The notes beneath the pieces are model-generated. The model was not told the DNA's origin and searched no databases. It was given only the letters and a program-made list of their open reading frames with translations. Below, piece after piece: positions 1 through 6,346 of a DNA stretch of 9,119 nt; positions within the stretch are counted from its first letter, which is position 1, and each line of letters opens with the position of its first letter. A program made the position numbers and the translations under genes. The DNA is from Verrucomicrobiota bacterium (GTDB taxonomy: Bacteria; Verrucomicrobiota; Verrucomicrobiia; Limisphaerales; UBA8199): positions 1-9,119 of the forward strand of contig JAPLUA010000266.1 of the NCBI GenBank assembly GCA_026397855.1, written 5' to 3'.

Positions 1-179
1 ATGGAACGCATACGTCCGGAACGATCGCCGGTGCCCGATTTGGCACAGCGACCGGATCCTCAATCCTGAACTATGCGGTGTTTGACAACCGGGGCTATAT
101 CGCCGGCGGCAACGGCCTGACCAACGCCTGGATCGGCCTTGCCGCGGCAATGGCCAATGCAGTTTCAAGCAACTTCTAA
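1..179 (+). CDS. Truncated subtilisin-like (S8) serine peptidase, C-terminal end of reading frame, 5' end outside window
   Basis: Reading from base 3 gives 58 residues ending at TAA 177-179. The frame opens with GTHTSGTIAG; the preceding partial codon is xAT, which is His if the missing base is C. That would give HGTHTSGTIAG, the consensus around the catalytic histidine of subtilases. The following stretch, with SILNYAVFDNRG and then TNAWIGLAAAMAN, resembles the usual strand and helix after that motif (typically 'LYAVKVLDxxG...GIxWAxAN'). In a normal subtilase another 150 or more residues, including the GTSMA serine motif, should follow. Here the frame stops after AVSSNF. The protein therefore lacks the catalytic serine and is probably inactive. 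The TAA overlaps by two bases the stop codon of the convergent deacetylase gene, so there is no room for a missing 3' part. It could be a gene remnant, a product of rearrangement, or an assembly junction. Family assignment rests on one strong motif and a weak flanking match. Confidence 0.5.
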   Translation, partial: GTHTSGTIAGARFGTATGSSILNYAVFDNRGYIAGGNGLTNAWIGLAAAMANAVSSNF

Positions 180-994
180 TCCAGCAACTCATCCACGCGC
201 ACAAACCGGTAACCCTTCCCCCCCAGGTAATCGAGCAGCTCACCGAAGCGCGCGTGGAACTTGTCCACGCGGCCCGGCCCGGAGCCGATATGAACGAGCA
301 GCAGGAAGCCGTTGAGCCCATGCGGATCCTTTCCTTCCCTGGCAACGATGCTGTCGAAGATTATCCTCGATGAGACGAAGTTCTTCCCGGCCTCGCCGGT
401 GTAGTCCGCGTTTGAGCGCGTGCCGGGGGTGTAGTTCACCAGCGTTAGCCCCATCCCCCCGGCCCAGTCCACGATCTCCCGGTTGTAATGCTCGTAGGGC
501 GGAAGGAAATAGGGAATCTGTGAGCCCTTCACCCCGAAGCGCTCGATCTTCCTCAAGTTGCTCTCCAGGTCGGCCTGGAACTCGGCGCGGGTAACCAGGG
601 TCTTTTTCGGCCCTTCCCACGGGCAGTAGAGCACATGCTTGTCGGAATGGGGGCCAAGATAGTGGCCTTCCGCGACGATACGCTGGATCAGCGGCCGGAA
701 TCCGGCGTTGGTCAGGAAATCACCCGTGAAGAAGAACGAGCCCTTGCCTTTGTGCTTGGCCAATTCGTTCAGGATCGTTTCGCCGCCTTCGGCATAACTG
801 TGGCCGGTGAAAACGATGGCCAGCCTCCGGGACAAAGTCGGTCCACGGACGATGCCGCCCTCGCGTAATTCCACATCCTGCCGCCCGGGAGCCCGGCCGG
901 CACCCCTTCCATCCGTGGCGGGCTGTCCGAAGGCCGTCATTCCAAAGCATGCAATCACAACCGGCAAAACCGCGATACGCCGAGATTTGTTCAC
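176..994 (-). CDS. Exported NodB-type polysaccharide deacetylase family protein, divergent motif subfamily
   Basis: I place the start at GTG 994-992, giving 272 residues. This puts basic residues (NKSRR) and a hydrophobic run at the N-terminus, a signal peptide probably ending near AFG|Q (residue 23). VIAC at 13-16 could alternatively be a lipobox. The frame is open further upstream to 1237, but that extension runs into the neighbouring gene and looks non-native; no clear ribosome-binding site is seen. The NodB fold is supported by GSFFFTGDFL (85-94), the metal-binding HSDKH (116-120, motif H-S/T-x-x-H), FLPPYEHYN (163-171), TPGTRSNADYT (189-199) and LLLVHIGSGP (231-240, the LxxH position). 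The usual TFDDGP motif is replaced by VFTGHSYAEGG (61-71), and the motif-3 arginine (RPPY) by leucine. From memory, similar FTGxxxAEGG / TPGTRSNADYT proteins occur in Bacteroidota, so this looks like an established subfamily. The substrate is unknown; a cell-envelope or extracellular glycan is likely. It lies 64 bp downstream of the DUF4139-like gene, probably in one operon. Confidence 0.8.
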   Translation of the reverse strand: MNKSRRIAVLPVVIACFGMTAFGQPATDGRGAGRAPGRQDVELREGGIVRGPTLSRRLAIVFTGHSYAEGGETILNELAKHKGKGSFFFTGDFLTNAGFRPLIQRIVAEGHYLGPHSDKHVLYCPWEGPKKTLVTRAEFQADLESNLRKIERFGVKGSQIPYFLPPYEHYNREIVDWAGGMGLTLVNYTPGTRSNADYTGEAGKNFVSSRIIFDSIVAREGKDPHGLNGFLLLVHIGSGPGRVDKFHARFGELLDYLGGKGYRFVRVDELLD

Positions 995-1058
995 AGCGCG
1001 CGGATTGTGGCGCCGGAAGGAGCCAGAAGGCAAGCGAGAGATGGATCCTTTTCCCGTT

Positions 1059-2843
1059 TCACCGCCAGAAGTAATGCCACTGGTAGCCCAGGTCCTTGCC
1101 CTGATTTGCCTCCAGCTTGAGCTTCCAGGTGGCCCGACCGATGCCGTTGAAGTAATTCCACCAGTGCGGCCAGCCATACCAGCCCCACCAGTGGGGATAA
1201 TCCCCGCTGGTGAAATATTCACTGTTCTCGAACACATTGATCTGTTCGACCTTGCCGTTCGCGTCGGCGCTGTCGGCGCCGCCGAGCACGTAGCGGGTGA
1301 TTTCCAGCTCCGCCGGCTGTGCGCGGTGGCTGGTCACGGTGATCTTGCCAGCCAGGTCAATCCGCGTATAGCGGTTGCCGTTCTCCTCTACGGAATTGGG
1401 GGTGCGCCTGGTTTCGGTGTCGCCCTTCTTCACCTGGAAATCCACTGCCGTGGTGATGGGCAGGTCCACGCTCGCCCCTGTCGAGGCGTAGGTCATCAGG
1501 CCCTGCGCCAGCACCCGCCCCTGCCGGATGATGAGGGCGGGGGCCGTCGTCAGGGGATACTTGCTGCTGTTGGTCAGCCGGATCTTGTGCATGACCTTCG
1601 GCGTGCTGAACAGGCGTGCCAACTCGCGCTGCTGCTCGTTGTTCAGGTTGGCGCGGACCTCGGGCGGCGGGCCGTAAGGCAGCTCCAGGGTAAAGACGTC
1701 CTTGTAGGGCAGCGTGAATTCGGCCACCGCCAGCACCATGCGCTCGCCGCGCTTCAGCGTCAGATGGGGCACGGTGAACATGAACAGATCCTCGCTCTTC
1801 CCGGCCTCCCCGATTTCGGGGCCCAGCTCGCCTGGCAGGGCCGCGGCGGGCGCCGCGCGATATTCGCTCATGCGCGTGACCTGCTGCGACATGATGGCGT
1901 TGCTGAACTGCGACGCCAGCGGGCTGTTGCGGCTGCCGGTGTCGGTTTGGAAATAGGGCGACAACTGGGCCAGATTCTGCTGCAGGGCCATCGGGTCAAT
2001 GGTATCCTTGAAGGCAAAGGTCGGCACGCCGATGACCAGGTTGACCGACACGTCCTCCAGGTCCGCCAGCTCATTGACCAGCGTCGCCTGCAGCTTTACG
2101 GAGGCCTGGCCGGCGCCGTCCATTTCGACCTTGTAGCCCGGGATCCAGCGTACCCCCTTTTGCAGATAGAACAGGCCCACGCTCGCGGTCTTCGCCGGCC
2201 CGGCATTGCCCCAGTCGAGCTTCAGGCGCAGCAGGTTGCGAAACTCCTCGCTGGCGGCGGCGGCCTTGTGCTCGTGCGTGAAGGTAACTTCCTGGATGCG
2301 ATCGAGCGCGAGCGCCTTCACCCCTTCGGTGGTCTTGAGCAGGATCAGGTTTCCCTTCTCGGGCAGCTTCTCGCCCGAATTCGGGGGGCTGGTCGCCGCC
2401 AGTTCTTCCGCGCTGCGCGCGGGCAGGCCGAGGATGGTGGCCACGTAACGGCTCCCGCCCGTTTCGGCGATGATGGCTTCGGCGCCGGGGTTGGCTTCGA
2501 GCAGTTCGCGCAAGTTCAGTGCGCTGCGCTGCACCAGCACGCGCTTCTGGCTGGCCACCACGCTGGTCAGCCGGGCGCGCTTCTCCGCCGAATAGGGCCA
2601 AAAGGTCCCGATGATCGGCGCGGGCAGGTAGTCCATCACCACGTCGCCGCGGTCGTCGGTCGGCATTTCGCCTTCGTGCGCGACAAAGGCATGGCCGTCC
2701 TTGAACACGGTGATTTCCTTGATGGGCAGCTTGCCGAAGGTGCTCGGAGGAGCCGCCTTATCGGCCGCGAGAGTGGAGAGGGACAATACCTGCGCCAGGG
2801 CTATCACCGGCGCCATACAATAGTGGAGGCAGTTCATTTTCAT
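1059..2843 (-). CDS. Exported DUF4139-like protein with C-terminal aromatic cluster
   Basis: 594 residues. The N-terminus (MKMNCLHYCM, then a hydrophobic stretch to LSTLAA) is a signal peptide with likely cleavage near residue 27, so the product acts in the envelope. Residues 43-55 (EITVFKDGHAFVA) and 231-275, with the WIPGYKVEMDG and LVNELADLEDVSVNLVIG patterns, resemble the DUF4140/DUF4139 (mucoidy-inhibitor-like) family, where a conserved W-x-P-x-Y precedes beta-sandwich strands. The end (ATWKLKLEANQGKDLGYQWHY, roughly 571-591) fits the final strand pair of that fold. An aromatic cluster lies at 550-565, where the PHWW tetrapeptide occurs twice within 14 residues. An alanine/proline-rich linker sits around 328-347. 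I see no catalytic motif; proteins of this family have no firmly established activity. ATG at 2843 was chosen because it gives the full signal peptide; the in-frame ATG two codons later is a possible alternative. It is the first gene of a probable two-gene unit with the downstream deacetylase. Confidence 0.72.
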   Translation of the reverse strand: MKMNCLHYCMAPVIALAQVLSLSTLAADKAAPPSTFGKLPIKEITVFKDGHAFVAHEGEMPTDDRGDVVMDYLPAPIIGTFWPYSAEKRARLTSVVASQKRVLVQRSALNLRELLEANPGAEAIIAETGGSRYVATILGLPARSAEELAATSPPNSGEKLPEKGNLILLKTTEGVKALALDRIQEVTFTHEHKAAAASEEFRNLLRLKLDWGNAGPAKTASVGLFYLQKGVRWIPGYKVEMDGAGQASVKLQATLVNELADLEDVSVNLVIGVPTFAFKDTIDPMALQQNLAQLSPYFQTDTGSRNSPLASQFSNAIMSQQVTRMSEYRAAPAAALPGELGPEIGEAGKSEDLFMFTVPHLTLKRGERMVLAVAEFTLPYKDVFTLELPYGPPPEVRANLNNEQQRELARLFSTPKVMHKIRLTNSSKYPLTTAPALIIRQGRVLAQGLMTYASTGASVDLPITTAVDFQVKKGDTETRRTPNSVEENGNRYTRIDLAGKITVTSHRAQPAELEITRYVLGGADSADANGKVEQINVFENSEYFTSGDYPHWWGWYGWPHWWNYFNGIGRATWKLKLEANQGKDLGYQWHYFWR

Positions 2844-2874
2844 GCCCCGAGGTTAGCGCAGCGTACGGCGCGGG

Positions 2875-2903
2875 TTGTCAGGCGCGCGTAAAGGTTCTGT
2901 AAA
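2875..2903 (+). promoter_or_regulatory. Candidate sigma70-type promoter for the flavoprotein gene
   Basis: TTGTCA at 2875-2880 (5 of 6 to the -35 consensus) is followed after 17 bp by TGTAAA at 2898-2903 (4 of 6 to the -10 consensus). It lies in the divergent intergenic region and would start transcription near 2910, giving a leader of about 85 nt that includes the inverted repeat at 2944-2975. This is a pattern match only. I found no convincing matching promoter on the minus strand for the divergent gene. Confidence 0.3.
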
Positions 2904-2943
2904 AGATTTGTTCGCGTGCTGCCGCCCGGCCAAACAATAGCCT

Positions 2944-2975
2944 GCCGGGGAACTGGGGAGAGACTTTTCCCCGGC
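2944..2975. repeat. 9-bp perfect inverted repeat in the divergent intergenic region
   Basis: GCCGGGGAA at 2944-2952 and its exact reverse complement TTCCCCGGC at 2967-2975 are separated by 14 nt. As RNA this would form a GC-rich hairpin in the leader of the flavoprotein gene, ending 20 nt before its ATG and 8 nt before the likely AAGG ribosome-binding site. As DNA it could be an operator between the two divergent genes. No T-run follows, so it is unlikely to be an intrinsic terminator. Confidence 0.5.
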
Positions 2976-2983
2976 CTCCTGCT

Positions 2984-2987
2984 AAGG
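2984..2987 (+). promoter_or_regulatory. Probable ribosome-binding site of the flavoprotein gene
   Basis: AAGG at 2984-2987 ends 8 nt before the ATG at 2996. This supports that start, which also places the FAD-binding motif at the expected distance from the N-terminus. Confidence 0.45.
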
Positions 2988-2995
2988 TCTGCCGG

Positions 2996-4252
2996 ATGAG
3001 TTCCCGACGAATCGTAGTGGCCGGCGGTGGCGCGGCCGGTTTCTTTGCAGCAATCACCTGCGCGCAGGCCGCGCCGGACGCCGAGGTTACCGTCCTTGAA
3101 AAGGGCCCGCAGTTCCTGTCCAAGGTCCGCATCTCGGGAGGCGGACGGTGCAATCTCACCCATGCCTGCTTCGAGCCGCGGGAGCTGGCCTCCTATTACC
3201 CGCGAGGCGGGCAGGCGCTGATTGCCCCGTTCAACACGTTTCAAGCCGCCGATACGGTGGCGTGGTTCGAGTCACGCGGGGTGAAGCTCAAGACCGAGAA
3301 GGACGGGCGCATGTTCCCCGCGACCAATTCATCCCAGACGGTGATTGACTGCCTCCTGGGCCAGGCCAGGTCGGCCGGCGTGAAGCTGGTTCTTAACTGC
3401 GGAGTTGAGGCCGCAACAAAGCGCCCGGAAGGTGGATTCGACCTGGCATTGTCCGGCGATGCCCCCCCGTCACCCGTCACCCGCCCCCCGTCACCCGTCA
3501 CTTGCGATCGCCTGCTCCTGGCAACCGGCGGCTGCCGCGTCCCGGCCTTGGCACAATTGGCGGTCGAGCTCGGCCACACCTTGGTGCCGCCGGTGCCGTC
3601 GCTGTTCACCTTTCACCTCGAAACGCCCTGGGTGCGGAGACTGGCGGGGGTTTCCGTCGAGGCGGCCGAGGTTTCGGTGCCGGGGACAGGATTGCGCGAG
3701 CGCGGCGCGTTACTGCTGACGCACCGGGGCCTGAGCGGCCCGGCGATTCTGCGCCTGTCGGCCTGGGGAGCGCGCGAGTTGCACGGGCGCGACTACCGGT
3801 TCCCGCTCCAGGTGAATTGGCTGCCGCACCTGGGCACGGAAGCCCTCGCGGCTGCCCTCCAGTCGCGCCGCGATGCCCATCCGGCGCGGTTCGTGGTGAA
3901 CGTTCCGCTGGCGCCCCTGACAGCCCGCCTCTGGGAGCAGCTCGTGCTGGCGGCGGGCATCCCCGGCGATACGCGCTGGGCCGCGCTTTCCCGGGCCGGT
4001 CGGCACGCGCTGGTCGAACAACTGCAGCGCACCGAACTGCCGGTGATGGGCAAGAGCCTCAACCAGGACGAGTTTGTCACCTGCGGGGGCGTGCGCCTGG
4101 GAGAGGTGAACTTCAAGACGATGGAGAGCCGCCTTTGCCCGGGCCTCTACTTCGCGGGCGAACTGCTGGACATGGATGGCCTCACCGGCGGCTTCAACTT
4201 CCAGGCGGCCTGGACCACCGGCTGGCTCGCCGGCCAGGCGCTGGCGCAGTAG
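2996..4252 (+). CDS. HI0933/YhiN (BaiN-like) family FAD-dependent flavoprotein, probable oxidoreductase
   Basis: 418 residues, normal length for the family, and no signal peptide, so cytoplasmic. The N-terminal Rossmann motif VAGGGAAG (8-15) binds the ADP part of FAD, followed by a beta strand ending in VLEKG (33-37). Family-specific motifs are KVRISGGGRCNLTH (43-56), LLLATGG (173-179), LLTHRGLSGPAIL (240-252), TCGGVRLGEVNFKTMES (362-378) and the C-terminal FAD-contacting GLYFAGELLDMDG...TGGFNFQAAWTTG (383-409). All are intact, so the protein should be functional. The family includes E. coli YhiN and Haemophilus HI0933; the physiological substrate of most members is unknown, and the bile-acid activity of BaiN should not be transferred to this protein. 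A proline-rich insertion (157-169) comes from a tandem DNA repeat. The gene is divergent from the DUF4139-like gene, monocistronic, and followed by a hairpin. Confidence 0.93.
   Translation: MSSRRIVVAGGGAAGFFAAITCAQAAPDAEVTVLEKGPQFLSKVRISGGGRCNLTHACFEPRELASYYPRGGQALIAPFNTFQAADTVAWFESRGVKLKTEKDGRMFPATNSSQTVIDCLLGQARSAGVKLVLNCGVEAATKRPEGGFDLALSGDAPPSPVTRPPSPVTCDRLLLATGGCRVPALAQLAVELGHTLVPPVPSLFTFHLETPWVRRLAGVSVEAAEVSVPGTGLRERGALLLTHRGLSGPAILRLSAWGARELHGRDYRFPLQVNWLPHLGTEALAAALQSRRDAHPARFVVNVPLAPLTARLWEQLVLAAGIPGDTRWAALSRAGRHALVEQLQRTELPVMGKSLNQDEFVTCGGVRLGEVNFKTMESRLCPGLYFAGELLDMDGLTGGFNFQAAWTTGWLAGQALAQ
3463..3501 (+). repeat. In-frame tandem duplication, 21-bp period, inside the flavoprotein gene
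   Basis: CCCCCCGTCACCCGTCAC occurs at 3463-3480 and again at 3484-3501, offset by 21 bp (seven codons). It encodes PPSPVT-R-PPSPVT at residues 157-169. Within each copy CGTCAC is itself repeated (CCCGTCACCCGTCAC), suggesting growth by slippage. The insertion falls in a loop between two conserved beta strands, so it probably leaves the fold intact. Confidence 0.85.
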
Positions 4253-4262
4253 CGGCGGGAGT

Positions 4263-4296
4263 CCCGGACCGAGGCGGAGTTTCGCACTCGACCGGG
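4263..4296 (+). terminator. Imperfect hairpin just after the flavoprotein gene, possible terminator
   Basis: Ten bases past the TAG, CCCGG (4263-4267) can pair with CCGGG (4292-4296), CGAG (4270-4273) with CTCG (4287-4290), and GCG (4274-4276) with CGC (4283-4285), leaving a GAGTTT loop and small bulges. Position and stability suit transcription termination, but no U-run follows, so the call is tentative. Confidence 0.35.
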
Positions 4297-4345
4297 CCCT
4301 GGCGCCTGGCGCGTTAACTCAAATCAGATGGCTGGGCTAAATGAT

Positions 4346-4364
4346 CTCATCCTTTCAGGATGAG
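4346..4364. repeat. Inverted repeat, 8-bp perfect stem
   Basis: CTCATCCT at 4346-4353 and AGGATGAG at 4357-4364 are exact reverse complements around a 3-nt TTC spacer. No T-run follows. It lies 30 bp before a second inverted repeat and may belong to the same element. Confidence 0.7.
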
Positions 4365-4392
4365 CTTCTGCTGGAAATGTCCAAACTCCAGG

Positions 4393-4410
4393 GCCGACAA
4401 GAATGTCGGC
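4393..4410. repeat. Inverted repeat, 7-bp perfect stem
   Basis: GCCGACA at 4393-4399 and TGTCGGC at 4404-4410 pair exactly around AGAA, a compact tetraloop hairpin. Together with the stem at 4346-4364 it resembles an interspersed, REP-like intergenic element. That resemblance is an impression and was not tested by search. Confidence 0.7.
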
Positions 4411-4462
4411 GCTCCGCCGGATCCCCAACAACTCGCTAATGCGCTGCGCATGCCGGTCGGGG

Positions 4463-4511
4463 CGGAAAATAGACTGTTGGGGCGGGAACAAAAGGGGACG
4501 GAAAATAGACT
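4463..4511 (+). repeat. 13-bp direct repeat, 36 bp apart
   Basis: CGGAAAATAGACT is present at 4463-4475 and at 4499-4511. The second copy is preceded by AAAAGGGGA. Such GGGGAC-plus-AT-rich patterns recall the flanks of REP-associated (RAYT) transposase elements, but no transposase gene is in the window. Confidence 0.7.
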
Positions 4512-4548
4512 TGCAATCCTGTGGAGCAGGAAGAAACTCGCGCAAAAG

Positions 4549-4565
4549 GCGACCACGTTGGTCGC
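4549..4565. repeat. Inverted repeat, 7-bp perfect stem, in the C1 peptidase leader
   Basis: GCGACCA at 4549-4555 and TGGTCGC at 4559-4565 are exact reverse complements with a 3-nt CGT spacer, ending 28 nt before the ATG of the peptidase gene. It may be an operator, an mRNA leader hairpin, or part of the repeat cluster. Confidence 0.6.
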
Positions 4566-4593
4566 GGGCAGGAAACCCAATGAGAACTAGCAA

Positions 4594-6297
4594 ATGACTA
4601 CTCTAAACTTCAACCCTCAGACTCTCTTTCGCACATTGCTTGGCGGCCTGGGATGCTCCGCCCTGTTGGCGCCACTCGCGGCAACGGCGGCCCTGGACTA
4701 CGGGATCATGCATGGGAACACCCATCAGCAGGCGCAATGGCAGGCGGACCTGGCCGCCATGCCGGTGTATCAACTGCCGCCGGGCTATGCCGGCTCCCCC
4801 GGCTCCGTGAACCTGCTGCCCCACCTCCACGACGACCCGATCACGCGCGACCAGGGGGACACCGGCACTTGCTGGCTCTGGGGTTTCACCGCCGTCCTGT
4901 CCATTGACTACGATGTGCAGCGCGGCGACGCGCCCGCCCTGACGAACGGCCTCTCGGTCGAGTTCGCGGCCGCCAACCTCAGCTTCGTCAACTCCTCGCT
5001 CCAGAGTGGCGGCAGCCCCGAGACCTTTAAGCATTTCTACGAGGCGGTCGGCTTCGCCCTGCCCTGGACCAACGCCATATGGACCGATGGCAGCGGGTGC
5101 AACAAGACCCCGTCAGCCTGGATCACGACACAGCCCAACTGCCCGCTAAGCCAGGTGACGTTCACCCAGTTGCCCACCTGGACCAACGACCCGCAATTCG
5201 CCATTGCGACGATCAAGAGCGTGCTCGACGCCGGCAAGCCGCTCTGGTTCAACCTCTCGCTCGCCGACGAAACCGACTGGCGCATCTTCATGGCCTACTG
5301 GGGCAAGAGCAACCTGACCGAGGACGCCATCATTGACCTGGCTTACGGCGCCGGACACATGCTGGTCTTCGAACAAGGCGGCGGCAGTCACACGATGGCT
5401 TGCGTCGGTTACAACGACACCGATCCCAACCCCACCAACCACTACTGGATTATCCTCAACAGTTGGGGCACCGCGGGAGGCTTGCGCCCCAACGCCGTGT
5501 TTCACATGGCCATGAACACGCAATACGACGCCAGCATCACCAATAGCATGAAGCCCTATCCCATGTTCGTGTTTGGCATCATGGACACGGTCTGGAGTGA
5601 CAAGGTTCACAAAGGCGTCGCCTCGCTCGCCGTGAACCTGCAGACCACCAACCCCGGCGCCAACACCATCCAAATCAGCGGCGCCTCCTTCGCTCCTGCC
5701 CTGGCGCCCACCAACGCCTACTCGGCAATTCTCACCTTCATGAAGCCTACCGACGACATCTTCCACTTCGATAACCAGGCGTTTTCCTGCGGCCCGGCCA
5801 ACGGCACCTGGACCCGGGACACCAACGGCTTCCACTACCTGAGCAACGGTGGAGTTGTGCCCAGCCTGCAGTTGGACATCAACCCGGTGGCCTGCACATG
5901 GTCGTTCGTGGCCACCAAGGTCAGCGGCGCTCTGAACCGTTACATTGACAGCCATTATGGGCTGGCTTTCAATCTCGCCGTCCAACAGGTCTCGGACGGT
6001 GATTCGTCGGACCTGGGCCTCCGCGCCTTCGTGTATGACGAGCTGGTCAACGGCGGCTCCAGCCAATACACCTGGGCCGCGCCCGACTCGCCCTCTCTCT
6101 CCCTCAGCCTCAAGGGCACGCAGGGGGTGCTGCGCATCGCGGGCGAAACGGGCCGCACCTACCAGGTCCAGCAAGCCGGCGCGCTGGATGGAACCTGGTC
6201 CGTCCAAGCCACCGTGCCCATGACCCAGCCGGTCGAAGATGTGCCCCTGCCGGCGCCGGCCGATACGAACCGCTTCTGGCGCATCAAGGCCCGGTAA
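4594..6297 (+). CDS. Exported papain-like (C1) cysteine peptidase with C-terminal beta domains
   Basis: 567 residues. The hydrophobic stretch around 11-32 (LFRTLLGGLGCSALLAPLAA) is a signal peptide. The papain catalytic set is complete: the oxyanion Gln87 and nucleophile Cys93 in DQGDTGTCWLWGF, His266 in GGGSHTMACVGY, and Asn289 in YWIILNSWGTAGG. Only about 50 residues separate the signal peptide from the catalytic core, and no I29 (ERFNIN-type) propeptide is recognisable. The Cys-His distance (173 residues) is longer than in papain. After the catalytic domain (to about 330), residues 345-485 form a predicted beta-rich region containing NTIQISGASFAP and CTWSFVATKVSG; comparable regions occur, from memory, in planctomycete and verrucomicrobial exported proteins. 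The last 65 residues (about 500-567, ending FWRIKAR) match in pattern the end of the downstream C11 peptidase. It lies 49 bp upstream of that gene, probably co-transcribed. Substrate unknown; an extracellular or cell-surface protease is inferred. The start is at the first ATG after an in-frame stop; no strong ribosome-binding site is visible. Confidence 0.85.
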   Translation: MTTLNFNPQTLFRTLLGGLGCSALLAPLAATAALDYGIMHGNTHQQAQWQADLAAMPVYQLPPGYAGSPGSVNLLPHLHDDPITRDQGDTGTCWLWGFTAVLSIDYDVQRGDAPALTNGLSVEFAAANLSFVNSSLQSGGSPETFKHFYEAVGFALPWTNAIWTDGSGCNKTPSAWITTQPNCPLSQVTFTQLPTWTNDPQFAIATIKSVLDAGKPLWFNLSLADETDWRIFMAYWGKSNLTEDAIIDLAYGAGHMLVFEQGGGSHTMACVGYNDTDPNPTNHYWIILNSWGTAGGLRPNAVFHMAMNTQYDASITNSMKPYPMFVFGIMDTVWSDKVHKGVASLAVNLQTTNPGANTIQISGASFAPALAPTNAYSAILTFMKPTDDIFHFDNQAFSCGPANGTWTRDTNGFHYLSNGGVVPSLQLDINPVACTWSFVATKVSGALNRYIDSHYGLAFNLAVQQVSDGDSSDLGLRAFVYDELVNGGSSQYTWAAPDSPSLSLSLKGTQGVLRIAGETGRTYQVQQAGALDGTWSVQATVPMTQPVEDVPLPAPADTNRFWRIKAR

Positions 6298-6346
6298 GCG
6301 GCTCCGCCCCAATCTTTCAAACGTCACCGCAACATCCTTGCCTTGC

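Larger units (their letters stand above)
4253..4593. other. 341-bp intergenic region without a credible gene
   Basis: Short open frames of 60-90 codons exist on both strands, but none has a start signal, a recognisable motif or natural composition. What the region does hold is the hairpin after the flavoprotein gene, three small perfect inverted repeats, and a 13-bp direct repeat. This looks like a remnant or array of small interspersed elements, plus the untranslated leader of the C1 peptidase gene. No convincing promoter was found for that gene. Confidence 0.6.

Noticed and set aside
995..1237. Longer N-terminus for the deacetylase (353 residues)
   Set aside because: The extra 81 residues overlap the end of the DUF4139-like gene, are Gly/Ser/Arg-rich without a motif, and would bury the signal peptide inside the protein.
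807..2891. 694-codon open frame on the plus strand
   Set aside because: It is antisense to the DUF4139-like gene, whose frame has a signal peptide and family motifs. The plus-strand product has no motif and unnatural Gly/Arg/His-rich composition. Long antisense frames are expected at this GC content.
3502..4317. 271-codon open frame on the plus strand overlapping the flavoprotein gene
   Set aside because: It is a +1 shadow of the flavoprotein. The flavoprotein frame retains all family motifs to its last residues, so this is not a frameshifted second half.
4346..4364. Intrinsic terminator at the 8-bp stem
   Set aside because: The stem is followed by CTTCTGCTGG and lacks a T-run; it is also nearly 100 bp past the flavoprotein stop, where another hairpin lies closer.
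4324..4597. Several 60-90 codon frames on both strands in the intergenic region
   Set aside because: They overlap one another, contain the inverted repeats, lack ribosome-binding sites and resemble no protein family. They are explained by repeat sequence.
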